The notes beneath the pieces are model-generated. The model worked only from the letters and a program-made list of their open reading frames with translations. It was not told where the DNA came from and ran no database searches. This document shows, in pieces, positions 9,258 to 19,900 of a stretch of DNA of 64,000 bases. The stretch comes from Anoplolepis gracilipes (Eukaryota > Arthropoda > Insecta > Hymenoptera > Formicidae). Both the position numbers and the translations under genes were made by a program. The DNA is taken from assembly GCF_047496725.1 (NCBI RefSeq), contig NC_132977.1:12782001-12846000 (forward strand). The letters are read 5' to 3'. How positions within the stretch are numbered: the first letter of the stretch is position 1; each line of letters starts with the position of its first letter.

Positions 9258-9488
9258 AAAATAAAAAATTATTATTAACATTAATGTTTCTCTTCACACT
9301 ATTTTATTCTACGACTCTTCCTCCTCCTCGCGCTATCTTAGTCTCAGTCAAACAAAGACGTTTATCTCTCATAGGATCATATGCATAGTCTATTTAGAAA
9401 GAAATGAGATATGGGATCTTGTGTTATATATTTGGGATAAATGCGCGTGGCTAGTTTTTTCTCTACACTCTAAGAAGAAGTTTATTAC

Positions 9489-9578
9489 GTGCTCGTATCG
9501 CGAGTAAGTCTATGCATTGTGCTCGTGTCACGAGTAAATCTGTGCATTGTGCTTGTATCTTTCGTAAATTTGTTTTGT
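9489..9578. repeat. Three tandem 30-bp repeats upstream of the acidic ORF
   Basis: Copies start at 9489, 9519 and 9549. The first reads GTGCTCGTATCGCGAGTAAG then TCTATGCATT; the second has two changes in the first 20 bases; the third is degenerate. The array ends about 20 bp before the ATG at 9597, so it may be promoter or leader sequence. Confidence 0.7.
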
Positions 9579-9596
9579 ACATAATATTAATAAAAT

Positions 9597-10133
9597 ATGG
9601 ATGAAAATAATAGCGGTTTTGATAATGTCAGAGATAATGGTGATGATTATTTAATGATCATTTCTGACGAAAAGGAATCGGACATTGAAGTGCCACTCTT
9701 AGAACTATCTAGTGATGATGATGAAAATAATGACAATATTGGGAATATCGGTTTAGATGATATTGAAAATAATGGTGATGATAATATGGATGATTCTGAC
9801 GAAGAGGGATCGGACATTGAAGTACCACCCTTAGAGGATAGTGACTATGAGAGTGACGAAAGTGTTTTTTCGGATATAGACTTACCGGAAATTAATTCGT
9901 ATGATGGACTAAAAAGGATGTGTTGCATATATTTTTATTATGCAACTACAGATAGTACTTATTTCTGTGCATCATGTTTTATGAGAGTGGCGGAACTTTT
10001 TGATGAGATTTGTGCTGTGCGGGCACACACAATTAATATTTACTCATTAATTCTCGGACTATTTTGTAGCGAGTGTCGATATCCGTTATATCAAATATTA
10101 CCTTGTAATATGTGTTCGATTTGTATAACATAA
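9597..10133 (+). CDS. Acidic protein with C-terminal cysteine cluster, unknown function
   Basis: The 178-aa ORF is intact. Residues 1-100 are highly acidic and contain an internal duplication (SDEKESDIEVPLLEL versus SDEEGSDIEVPPLED). Residues 108-178 carry paired cysteines (MCCIYFYY, CASC, CSEC, CNMCSIC), suggesting zinc binding. An acidic activation-like segment plus a zinc cluster would suit a small transcriptional regulator, but that is inference. It follows the triple 30-bp repeat and is in the same strand as the Polinton late genes, so it may belong to the same element. Confidence 0.55.
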   Translation: MDENNSGFDNVRDNGDDYLMIISDEKESDIEVPLLELSSDDDENNDNIGNIGLDDIENNGDDNMDDSDEEGSDIEVPPLEDSDYESDESVFSDIDLPEINSYDGLKRMCCIYFYYATTDSTYFCASCFMRVAELFDEICAVRAHTINIYSLILGLFCSECRYPLYQILPCNMCSICIT

Positions 10134-11017
10134 GACTTGTGTGTGAATACAACAAAAACTATTATTGTGTAAGTGTAGCGTGGATGAATTGTACACGCAC
10201 ATACACCGAGGACTTATGTGTGAAAACATCAAAAACTATTATTGTTACGCATGGGTGCGTGATGATGTTCTGAGGCCTGAGATCTCGACGTGGAGTATCA
10301 ACATTTGTATGCGGATATATTCGGCCTCCGCAGGCTATTCGGAGAGGAGCCCCTTGTATTGTAAGTATGCGCAAATTTTAAATATTTTTTTTTTTAAGTA
10401 CTAATAAAAATGTTCATTTTCTTTTCTGTTACAGACGCAGCCGTCACGAGTTCCCCCTCCGCCTCGCTCCAACGGATTTTTAGTTTTTAAATTTCTTATA
10501 TTTTTAATTTTCATATTTTTATATTTTTTATTTTTTTTAATTTATATTTTTTTATATTTTACATTTTTAATTTTATATTATATTATATTTTTAATTTTAA
10601 AACACATACACACACACTCTTTATATGTATACATACTTTTTAAATAAAAATTTATGTTAAACTCATATATATATTACTTATTTGCGCCTTCTTCATCTAT
10701 CCCATCCTTCTTCCTCTGTATTAGATATAATTCAACAATAAGATATATAATAGATATATAATAAGATAATATTTAATATTATAAAAAAACTTAACATACA
10801 AAAATTATCTTTTTCTCGCGTACGCCTTAGTCTCCGTCTTACTTCTCCTTTGCTATCCTCCTTCCTCTCTATTCTTTCTCTCGCACCCATATCTCCTTTT
10901 CCTATCATCATGCTCTCCTTTTCCTATCATCACGCACTCTTTGTCATACACATACAGCGCCTTCCTTTTTACACCACATCATACTCTCCTTGTCCTTCGC
11001 TATATAGAACTCTTATA
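10134..11017. other. Non-coding AT-rich DNA with a small duplication
   Basis: No credible gene. A short imperfect duplication (TGTGTGAA..ACAACAAAAACTATTATTGT versus a second copy about 70 bp on) lies at 10139-10246. From 10450 the sequence is mostly TTTTTATATTTT-like low complexity. Confidence 0.5.
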
Positions 11018-11161
11018 GCACCGTCTCTCTCTACCGCGTTGCGAACGCCTATCGCACCGTCTCTTTCTATCGCGTTGCAAACGTCTATAGCACCGTCTCT
11101 CTCTACCGCGTTGCGAATGCCTTTAGCACCGTCTCTCTCTACCGCGTTGCAAACTCGCGTC
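11018..11161. repeat. Four tandem 36-bp repeats
   Basis: Units start at 11018, 11054, 11090 and 11126, each beginning GCACCGTCTCT and containing CGCGTTGC. The period is exactly 36 bp, so both strands stay open; on the - strand the unit reads as a 12-residue repeat centred on NAVERDGA. There is no flanking gene, so I treat it as a minisatellite. Confidence 0.75.
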
Positions 11162-11909
11162 GTTACCATGGGGATATAAAAAATTTATTAATATTAATCT
11201 AATTATTTATTGCAAGTATACATTATGGATAAACAGAGTGGGGTGAATATTTTATCTATAACAGTTGACATTCCTCTCTCTCACCATCAGACCTCCGCAA
11301 TCAGTCGGAGAGGACACTCCCTCCACCTGCGGAATCATATGTACCTCCTTTCTTCTCCCCTTCCCCCGTCCCCCTCAATCTGGGTAGCATTTGGTACCCC
11401 CCCATATCAGTACCGGGGGGGGGGAGGTAAGCGGTCCCCCCTCAGATTTCTGTATTAGAACTCTCTTATTATATCTACTTATAATTGTGTATACTATAAT
11501 TATATATACAATAATTTTTGCTCCACTCATGAATTGCATAAATTAAATAAAATAAAACTTAAAATATGATACATTCTTTATATAGAAATTTATATACTAA
11601 TTGATTTCAAATATCAAACCCACCTTATAAATGTTTGTCATTCTTCAATACAAAGGCAACGGATTAAGATTCAGTATTTATAACTTTAGGCAGAAGTAAA
11701 AATTGTAAAAAAATAATAAGTAATAGATTGTAATATTTAAAAGCAATTTTTAAAATTACTGAATAAAAGAATCGACATATATAATACTAATTTATTGGTC
11801 CTAATTATTGGTATGTTGAAGCGGTATTGTTATATATGAATCAATTTCATCAGGATGTTTTATTTTTAAACATTTTTTTGTTATTCGTGTTATTGGAATT
11901 GTTATTGAA
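11162..11909. other. Non-coding DNA without recognisable features
   Basis: AT-rich apart from a short C/G-rich stretch at about 11380-11445 with runs of C and G. No credible ORF, repeat or RNA gene seen. Confidence 0.5.
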
Positions 11910-12778
11910 TCATAAGTTATTGTATTTGATATGACCAATATTCCAAGTTTTTCCGAATCGTATGGCATAGTAAAAAAAAGATGTGGGATTTATAAAACGT
12001 TTTGCGCGAATGAATAAACTGTGATTATCATCAAATATATCTAAAATGAATAGTACAAACTTGTCATCGAGAATAGCACAGTCATCCGTTTTGTTTAGTG
12101 CAATTTTAAAATTTTGAAATTGCACATGAGAAATTGTGTTATTTCTTTTGTAAATAGCAATGGGATATTGTACTAAGCGATAGGGTTGAACTGGAAGTTT
12201 TAATTCTTCCAATACACGATTACATAATTCCTGTAAATGTTTTCCAGAATTATGTAATTTTTTTTTTAATTTTCAGCATATGGTTTTCAAACTTGAAACA
12301 ACTAAAATTATCTAAGCAACCAAAAATTCGCACATTATTAGCAAGGTGAATAAGATTGTGAACATTGTGAGAAAAATGTTCTTCACCATAAATTTTTCCA
12401 AAATTAGAAACAAACCATAATAGCAATGAATCTGCATAAGCATTGAATTTTACACATAATTGAAAATCAGTTAAAATCCTTATAGCAACACTGAGAAAAA
12501 GAAAATTGTTGTAACAAGTGATAGATAATACAGGTTTCATTATTACAATTCCTGTGTATAGTAAAAATTGGCGAAATTCCGTCGCTTTCCATTTATCTAT
12601 ATTATGTAAAGCTCTTGCTAAAGGCTTTCTTGCAAATTTTAACGGAATATAAGATTTCATTGCGATTAAATGAGACGAAACAGAATTTATATTTTTTGTT
12701 GATAACCGAATATTTTTATTTCTCCTAAGCCATAATTGTAATAACCGTTTTACGACACCTAAACAAACGAGATGCATA
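11910..12778 (-). pseudogene. 3' part of a TNP2/CMC-type transposase gene (outer copy)
   Basis: On the - strand the coding begins at the insertion edge with MHLVCLGVVKRLLQLWL. It continues through LKFARKPLARALHNIDKWKA and EFRQFLLYTGIVIMKPVL to HNVHNLIHLANNVRIFG. A frameshift in the poly-T run near 12250-12265 moves the last part (GKHLQELC, then EELKLPVQPYRLVQYPI) to another frame ending at 11910. This is the family of insect transposases resembling TNP2/Transposase_21 of CACTA-like (CMC) elements. Its N-terminal half is at 19901-20889, separated by the 12779-19900 insertion. Confidence 0.78.
12777..12778. repeat. TA target duplication, left copy
   Basis: TA at 12777-12778 and again at 19901-19902 flank the element 12779-19900. 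Removing the element and one TA leaves GACTATATGCATCTC on the - strand, which reads DYMHL, the conserved family motif. Confidence 0.85.
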
Positions 12779-13070
12779 CCCGTACAGCATTTTAGATTAC
12801 AGATACATAGCAAATAGATAAAATTTGAAATGTTGCTATATAGCAGATACATAACAATATATATAAATTATATATTAAATACATGTTTAATACCGATAAA
12901 TGTCCGCGCTATGGATATGTAATTCACGTTACATATTAGATACATATGATTATATATATTCGATACGTGTTAAATACGTAAATTATATATTTCATACGTA
13001 GCTGTAATATTGCAAATACGCGTCTAAAATGTCTCATATAAGTTATTTATTCATATATACATATAGAGCG

Positions 13071-13194
13071 TTTTCCAGCAACCGATACAAACATAATATT
13101 ACACAGAATATCATTCTATCTTATTTCAATACCAATGAACAACAAAGATAGAATGATTTTCTGTGTAACTCTGTCTGTGTCGCTTGCTGGAAAA
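13071..13194. repeat. Palindromic MITE (~124 bp)
   Basis: Ends TTTTCCAGCAA and TTGCTGGAAAA are inverted complements. The inner arms (ACACAGAATATCATTCTATCTT versus its near-complement ending GATTTTCTGTGTAA) extend the pairing. It lies inside the CMC element's non-coding left part. Confidence 0.7.
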
Positions 13195-13534
13195 AAATTA
13201 TTTCTAAAACTAAAATAAGATATAAACTTTTTAAAATTTTCTTGTTAACTTATTTATTTTTAATATTATATATTTAATATATAATATGTATATTTTTATA
13301 AAATATATATTTTTTATATAACACTTTTGACATATATTTTAGTTATAGTATAGTATTTTAATATTTTAGTTATAGTATATAGTATTTTAATATCACATCA
13401 TATCAGTCTATATATATCAGTATGTAGTACTTATTTTAATATCACTTCATCAATTTGATGTTGATCAGTTTGATTAGTTTGGTTTTTCTTTGTCTCTGAA
13501 ACAATCAATAAATTTAATGTTTAATATGTAATAT

Positions 13535-13598
13535 TATTGTTAAATATAAAAATATAATAAAGACAAAAAAGAAAGGCGTTTCTATAATATATTATATA

Positions 13599-13629
<31 letters not shown>

Positions 13630-13681
13630 TATAGAAACGCCTTTCTTTTTTGTCTTTATTATATTTTTATATTTAACAATA
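13535..13681. repeat. Near-perfect palindrome with TA-rich centre
   Basis: The left arm 13535-13591 (TATTGTTAAATATAAAAATA, then AAGACAAAAAAGAAAGGCG) is repeated as its inverted complement up to 13681, with a (TA)n centre. The stem is over 50 bp with almost no mismatches, typical of a foldback or of a recent inversion event. Its right edge abuts the inverted duplication of the accessory gene. Confidence 0.75.
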
Positions 13682-13744
13682 CTTAAAATTTATAATTTAT
13701 ATTATTTATAGTTATTAAATAATTATGTGAATGATTATATATAG

Positions 13745-13811
<67 letters not shown>

Positions 13812-14029
13812 CCATATTGTTGTGTATATTTTTCATATTTACATATTTACAAATTTTGTTTTTTATTTCAATAATTTACATATTTCAAATTATTTTAGAG
13901 ACTTTTTGAAATTGAAAGGCGGGACAAATCTACAAGATGTGATAAAAAACATTTTCAAAACATTAATAAAGGATGACATATTAATGTCATACAGTTGGAA
14001 AGGAGCTCGAGGAAAAAATACATATATAT
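13676..14029 (+). repeat. Inverted partial copy of the accessory gene's DUF4806 exon
   Basis: The + strand at about 13676-14029 matches the - strand of 14490-14845, including the intron, the splice acceptor and the exon coding FLKLKGGTNLQDVIKNIF and KDDILMSYSWKGARGKN. A TA microsatellite lies inside each copy at the same place. Two near-identical segments in opposite orientation, about 470 bp apart, make a large hairpin-forming structure. The copy ends inside the exon, so it is not an independent gene. Confidence 0.85.
13741..13804. repeat. (TA)n microsatellite
   Basis: Uninterrupted TA repeat; its counterpart in the inverted copy is at about 14709-14766. Confidence 0.9.
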
Positions 14030-14254
14030 AATTACAAGGAATCTTTCAAATCTTTTAATATGCGTTTGAATATTATTTTGAATAAAAAAACAATGAATAA
14101 TGAATACAATGAATGTTATAAAGGATTATTAAAGACAAATTACATTTAAAAAAGTACCTCGATTAATATTTGATTTTTATAATAAATATTAATATTTACA
14201 AAAATAAATTATAATAAAATTTACTCACGCAATTCTACGAAAACGTACAGGAGT

Positions 14255-14705
14255 TTAAACAATCCAATTACTCATGAGTTTTATAATTATTTCTTCAGTT
14301 GAATTGGTATCGTGTAATCGAACAACAGCTACAAATATATATAGTATATCAATTTATAATACTGTACATATAATACTATAAAAACATTATCATCATAACA
14401 AATGTTAATTTCAAAAAACAACTATAACGAATATTTAATGTATATTTAATGAAGTCTTACCAATAATTAAATTAACGATTTTAAAATTGCGAAATGTATT
14501 TTTTCCTCGAGCTCCTTTCCAACTGTATGACATTAATATGTCATCCTTTATTAATGTTTTGAAAATGTTTTTTATCACATCTTGTAGATTTGTCCCGCCT
14601 TTCAATTTCAAAAAGTCTCTAAAATAATTTGAAATATGTAAATTATTGAAATAAAAAACAAAATTTGTAAATATGTAAATATGAAAAATATACACAACAA
14701 TATGG

Positions 14706-14768
<63 letters not shown>

Positions 14769-16335
14769 AACTATATATAATCATTCACATAATTATTTAA
14801 TAACTATAAATAATATAAATTATAAATTTTAAGTATTGTTAATAATTATAATTATTAAAAGTAAAAATAAACATTTACCATTTTCACGAAAAATTCTTCA
14901 TTTTTTAAATTTTTTTCAAAAAGTTGCAGCTCATTAATCGATGAAATAATGTTGAATGTAAAAGCTTCTTCAATTATATTATTTTCTTGATTTCTAATGG
15001 TTTGATCTGTTATTTTAGTCTCCATTCTATTGAGCCTTCTATCAATGTATGTTACTTCAACCAGGATGCGATTAACTTTTTTAAAAATTTCTTTTAACAC
15101 TAAAAATTAAAATATCATGAATTATATTTTAAAATATTGTATTTAAAAGTCATTACCAATAAATTTAATCCTTTTTACCTTTTTGAGATTGATCTTCATT
15201 ATTTTTATTTGTTAAATCTTCATCAATGGAATGAACATCATCTTTATCGTTAAAATCTTGATTTTTATTTTCTGTCTCTTTTTCGTTATGTGTAATTATT
15301 TCCGTTTCTTGTTGATGAATAATTCTCTGTTTTTTCTTTTCAATTTGAATCATTTTGATTTTTTCGGGTGCAATGATTGGATTTTCAAAGGTCGCCAAAA
15401 TCTGTGCAGACTTTTCCGAATGAAACAATTGTTGTGATCTAGAAAATTCCTTTGGATCTGATAAAGGAGACAGTGAATCCACTTCTGTACCAGAAGATTC
15501 ATTATCAGATGACGTAAAATTTTTTGCAGTAGCTCTATCATGACGTGTTTGTTTAATACTTTCTTCATCTTCAGTATTTATATCGGATATATTTTCGGCC
15601 ATCCTTAACTTTTCTTGGCCTCGTTCAAAAGTATCTGAATATAACAATGACAATTATAAATACAAAACATAGACGATTAATAAGAGTGGTATAAATTATA
15701 TGTCGATAGCTTGATGTTAAAAGAAAATATTTAAATTTTCAAATAGAATTAATTCTTACTTTTACGCAACATCAGTTCAATGAATAATCGATCCAATAAA
15801 ATCAAAAAAAGTAACTTTTAATTTCATTAATTACATATATCATTAATATAGATTCTTGTTTACATTATTTTAATTTTATTTATTGGATCAATATTGCCAT
15901 GAAAAAAAATGAATTTTTTAACACAAAAAAAAGAAAAAGGAGTTTTTATAAATAATTGTAAATATACCTGCTGAAGCAAAAGCGTAGAACATCATACATT
16001 GCCCAGCCAGCTTTTACATTTCTTAAATCCGGTATTTCTTTATTCCTTATTGCCTTATTCAGCTTCTTTTTCACATAGTAATTTGGATAGAAGCAAACCT
16101 GTTGATTTTTAACAGATTCTTGCAACCAGTTATTAGGGACTAGTGCTAGCCCGTCGTGAAATTGAATTACATAAAAGTTTTCTGGAAACTATACCAACAA
16201 AAAATATGTATAATGATGAATTAATTTATTGACAATAAAAATATTACAGTCATGTGCATTTCTATATATTACCTGTAAGGAAGATTCTTTTCTTGTTTTT
16301 TGAAAAGAAAATTGCTCGCATTTTGATTCAGTCAT
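14255..16335 (-). CDS. DUF4806-type transposon accessory gene, six exons
   Basis: Six - strand exons with GT..AG borders can be read: 16335-16273 (MTESKCEQFSFQ), 16188-15968, 15634-15179, 15099-14879, 14618-14461 and 14328-14255. Exon 2 encodes the N-terminal domain often seen in such proteins (VIQFHDGLALVPNNWL, VCFYPNYY). Exon 3 is acidic and charged. Exon 5 carries the DUF4806 signature (LKLKGGTNLQDVIKNIF, YSWKGARGKNTF). The last exon ends STEEIIIKLMSNWIV. The join of exons 2 and 3 does not keep phase, so a 1-base indel or another splice is likely. The role of these proteins in CMC elements is unknown; they may bind DNA or assist the transposase. Confidence 0.72.
14709..14766. repeat. (TA)n microsatellite in accessory-gene intron
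   Basis: Uninterrupted TA run, mirrored by 13741-13804 in the inverted copy. Confidence 0.9.
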
Positions 16336-17199
16336 ATCTAATAAGTGTATTAGAAGTATATTGGAAACCACGATGTAAAATGTTCAAAACAGAGAACACA
16401 TAACCTGCAAAAATTAATCACAATTTAGTATATACAATTAGTTTTTATTAAAAATAGTGACATGCAATATCACGTATAATAAAGTTTAGTTAATTTTAAT
16501 TTAATTTTAAAGTTATTTAGATGTGTTATTCATATTTTTAATATACCTTTCTACAAAATCTTGAATGTTGATGAGACGAATGTATACAGACACGAATGCA
16601 AATGAATATGAACAAATATCGTCGAATAGTCACAAATGCAAATCTTCTTGATTACGTTTAACTTTTTTTACTTTACTGCTATTTGATGATGAGTAATGCA
16701 GACAAATATAACCAGTAGACATAAATTGCACATTAGCCGGATGAAATAATGGGTCTGTTCTTTATTGCTGCACTGGTTGCACTAAGCATTAGGCATCTAA
16801 TTATATAATCGTGAGTCGATCGATAATTCGATAACCAATTAACGAAATATCAATTAATTAAAACCAGAATGTTGTCAATCATGTTACAATGGAAAAAAGG
16901 AATAAAAAATAATTTCTTTTCACTATGAACAATACAGCGTATAGAACCATTAATTATGTATAATAGTATATGTGTATGTATGTATGTATGTATGTATGTG
17001 TGTGTGTGTGTGTGTGTGTGTATAAATTTATAATGACAGTTTTATTGCGAACATATAATTAAATATTAAAGCTTTTATTTCTTGCTGTTCATTTTTGCAA
17101 TTATCGCGTTATAATATTTATTTTTTTAAATTTATTTATTTTATATTGTGTTTATATTTTGTTATAGATTATGTTATATGTTACGTTTTAAAAGTTATT
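16336..17199. other. Spacer between the two genes of the CMC-like element
   Basis: AT-rich. It contains a (GTAT)n/(GT)n microsatellite at about 16973-17022. No credible gene. Confidence 0.55.
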
Positions 17200-19410
17200 T
17201 TATTGTCCACAAACGTGCCGAATAGGAATGACATACAATTTAGAATTAAATTTAATTTTCCACAACTTTCCTCGTATTTCATGCAAAGGACAATATATCA
17301 CATTACTATTTATTTCTTCAACAACATTAATGTCCAGATTCTCTGATGAAAATGGTTGTGAATATAAAATATCTGTTTTTCTCAGTTGATACCCAACAAT
17401 ATATATTGTATTATTGGTACATTTCACGTTGTTCTTAACTGTCATTAAGTTTCCACCTTTTGTCATGATACAATTATTTGCTTCATTATTGCAGTCGATT
17501 TCATAATTTTTTAATATTAGTTTCTTGTATTGCGATTCAAAAATATCTCGAATTTCATTATACCATTAACATGTCTTGCTTTTAATTCTAATTTATAAAG
17601 TGAGTTTAATGATTTATTATTCATGCTCTCATATTGATTTTGCCTTCTTTCTGTGTATCGTCGTACAACTTGCTGCAGTGATTTCTCTGCTTTACGCAGA
17701 AAACTTTTTAAAATTTGTAAAAAGTTTTCAAATCTAAACGAACTAAAGGAATCAAGTGGTCCAAATTATCGAACTTCATTAGAGAGATGTAATAAATTAT
17801 GTATATTATGAGATATACATTATACATTATACATATAGTCCTTGCCATAAATTTTTTGAAATGAATCTACAAAATGTTGCAATAGTTTTTCTGCATAATC
17901 TACATTATTTTTATTTTTTGTTATTATTGGACTGATGAGTATTGATATAGCTACATGCAAAGTCAAAAAGTTTGTATATACATTTCTATTTAAAACTGTT
18001 TTTAAAACAATAGGTCCAGTGTAAAGTAAAAATTGCCTAAATTCTGTGGCTTTCCAATATGCTATTTCATTTAAGCTTAAATTAAACTTCGAGGTCGTCT
18101 TGAAAATTCTTTAGGCACAGCATCTCTTAAATTAATAAGTGCTTGCGAAATATTATCTTTTGCTTGCACACTAATGCGAACAGCTAGTGGTCCACTTATC
18201 CACAACAATATCATTTTTTTTACAATACCCAAACAAATCAAGTGCATATAGTCAAGAACAATATTCGACACTAATTCTAAATCAGGCACAGAGAGCAAAA
18301 TTGTGGGTTCTCCTTGATGATAATCAGAGTCTATTTGACGTATAAATCCTTCATCAGTTCTGAGTGCAGCTGATCTTTTTTCATAAGGAAAGCACATTTT
18401 AGAGTTAACATAATCCCCATAAATGGTACATTTAGTACAACTCGAATAGCCATTATGTCCTTTAATATTTAAAATAAAAGATTTTGCTGGAGCATCGCAA
18501 ATAATGGCCTTAACATTAACTTTAATATTACAGTTTAATAGGTCTGAATAATATCCTCTCTGTACTAATGGTATTAATTCTTTCACAAATGGTTGTAAGT
18601 ATTCATTGGAATTGTTTGGTTTCTTTTGACCATAGAACAGCCCCTATATGCACTTGGTTTGAAATCTCATCTGAAAGTAATATTGGCCAGAAACTACTTG
18701 GCGATGGATATTGGCAAACCATCTATATTAATTAATAAATTAATTTCAGATACTTTCAAAGACATACTTTTATAATGCTGCAGGAATACTTCCAAAGTAT
18801 TCGATAGACCAAAGTGGTAATACGATCCTCCAGCTAATGCAACTATTTCAGTAGTTTTCTTGGGTGTTTTTAGAAGCACTCTTGCATTCTTTGGTAAAAT
18901 TTTGAATTGTGAACGTGGAGCATTCCTCAAAATTTCCATAAGAGCATTAATTGCATTATGTCTAATTTTAAACTCAAAAGACCAATTTCGAAGATTGCAC
19001 AACAATTCATTATCCATACTTTTATCATCAATGTCCATATTATCACCTACATCGTCACTCGAATTGTCAGAGTCTAATGATAAAGGTTGCATTTTTTCTC
19101 GTTTTTTAATATCAATAAAATCTTCGTCTGTGACTACTTCCGTATTATGTACTTCATCCGAATATTCTTCTTCATTATTATTGTCACTAAAGCTTGGCAA
19201 TTGATCATTACTAGGAGAAGATACTGTTGAAACTGATGTTGATTGATCATTTTCAATTCGACATTTTTTTATGCATTCGCCCAATGGTCCAAAATCAGTC
19301 TTACTATTACTTGACGATTCTAGCAAGAAATAATCTATTTCCGTTTCTTTTTGTGCTAATCGTCTCTTATGCCGCAAAGAAATATTACGGTTATTTAATT
19401 TTTTATCCAT
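17200..19410 (-). pseudogene. TNP2/CMC-type transposase of the inserted element, several frame breaks
   Basis: The N-terminal ORF (19410 to 18694) starts MDKKLNNRNISLRHKRR, is acidic for 140 residues, then has LPKNARVLLKTPKKT and YYHFGLSNTLEVFLQHY and LLINIDGLPIS. After a frameshift the next ORF (18586 to 18077) has AIICDAPAKSFILNIKGHNG, YSSCTKC and VLDYMHLICLGIVKKMILLW. Further pieces continue in changed frames (YWKATEFRQFLLYTGPIVLK near 18050), and the C-terminus lies at about 17466-17200 (LWKIKFNSKLYVIPIRHVCG). The order matches the outer copy and the copy at 36917-39064. At least three frame breaks make it inactive. Confidence 0.8.
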
Positions 19411-19900
19411 TATATGGAAAATTATTTATTATGTAACCTAGAAAAATAACACGATCATAATCAAATACACATTAATATTGTACAGTTACAACCGTATGGA
19501 AATTCTAATCATTACAAAATATAAAAACTTACCTATGACTTACTAAATTCTTTTTCACATATACAATCAACACTTGTAATATTTTAACATCTGATCACCG
19601 CGATTACGATTACAGAAACGTGCCCGACTTTTCGTTTATCAGAGGTTTTTACAGGTTAATAGTGCACTACGATATTACATTTTGTCCAATATGTATCAAC
19701 TACGTGTTTGATACATAAATAGTTACATATATACGCAGTATACCTGCTATCTATTACATATGTATTTTTGTTTAGATACATCAAACATATTGCATTAATT
19801 GCGTATTTAACACGTTATATTTCATATATAATAAAATGTAATGTAAATGCAATATTATTACGTATTTAATATGTAATTGCAATGAAAGGTGCCGTATGGG
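19411..19900. other. Right subterminal region of the CMC-like element
   Basis: No ORF. It contains many TACATAT, ATACGTA and TATTACATATG words resembling those at 12790-13030 at the other end. Such subterminal repeats are typical transposase binding regions in CMC elements; that function is inferred. Confidence 0.55.

Larger units (their letters stand above)
12779..19900 (-). mobile_element. 7,122-bp CMC-like DNA transposon inserted in another TNP2 gene
   Basis: On the + strand the element starts CCCGTACAGC and ends GCCGTATGGG, giving imperfect terminal inverted repeats CCC(G/A)TAC(A/G)GC. It is flanked by a TA duplication. Both subterminal regions are rich in degenerate TACATA/TACGTA words. 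It carries two - strand genes: a TNP2-type transposase (17200-19410) and a DUF4806-type accessory gene (14255-16335). The insertion cut the outer transposase gene between codons that rejoin perfectly when the element and one TA are removed. The transposase frame is broken, so the element is no longer autonomous. Mirage-type members of the CMC superfamily are described with 2-bp duplications, but I cannot assign the subfamily. Confidence 0.8.

Noticed and set aside
10165..10404. Short ORFs on both strands with CVHxxR-like words
   Set aside because: Within a small duplication and AT-rich DNA, with no recognisable family.
11018..11161. Regular 36-bp repeats resembling a CRISPR array
   Set aside because: Units are contiguous with no unique spacers, and the surrounding DNA is clearly eukaryotic.
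13807..14031. ORF with DUF4806-like sequence read as a separate + strand gene
   Set aside because: It is the inverted partial copy of the accessory gene exon at 14461-14618 and stops inside the exon.
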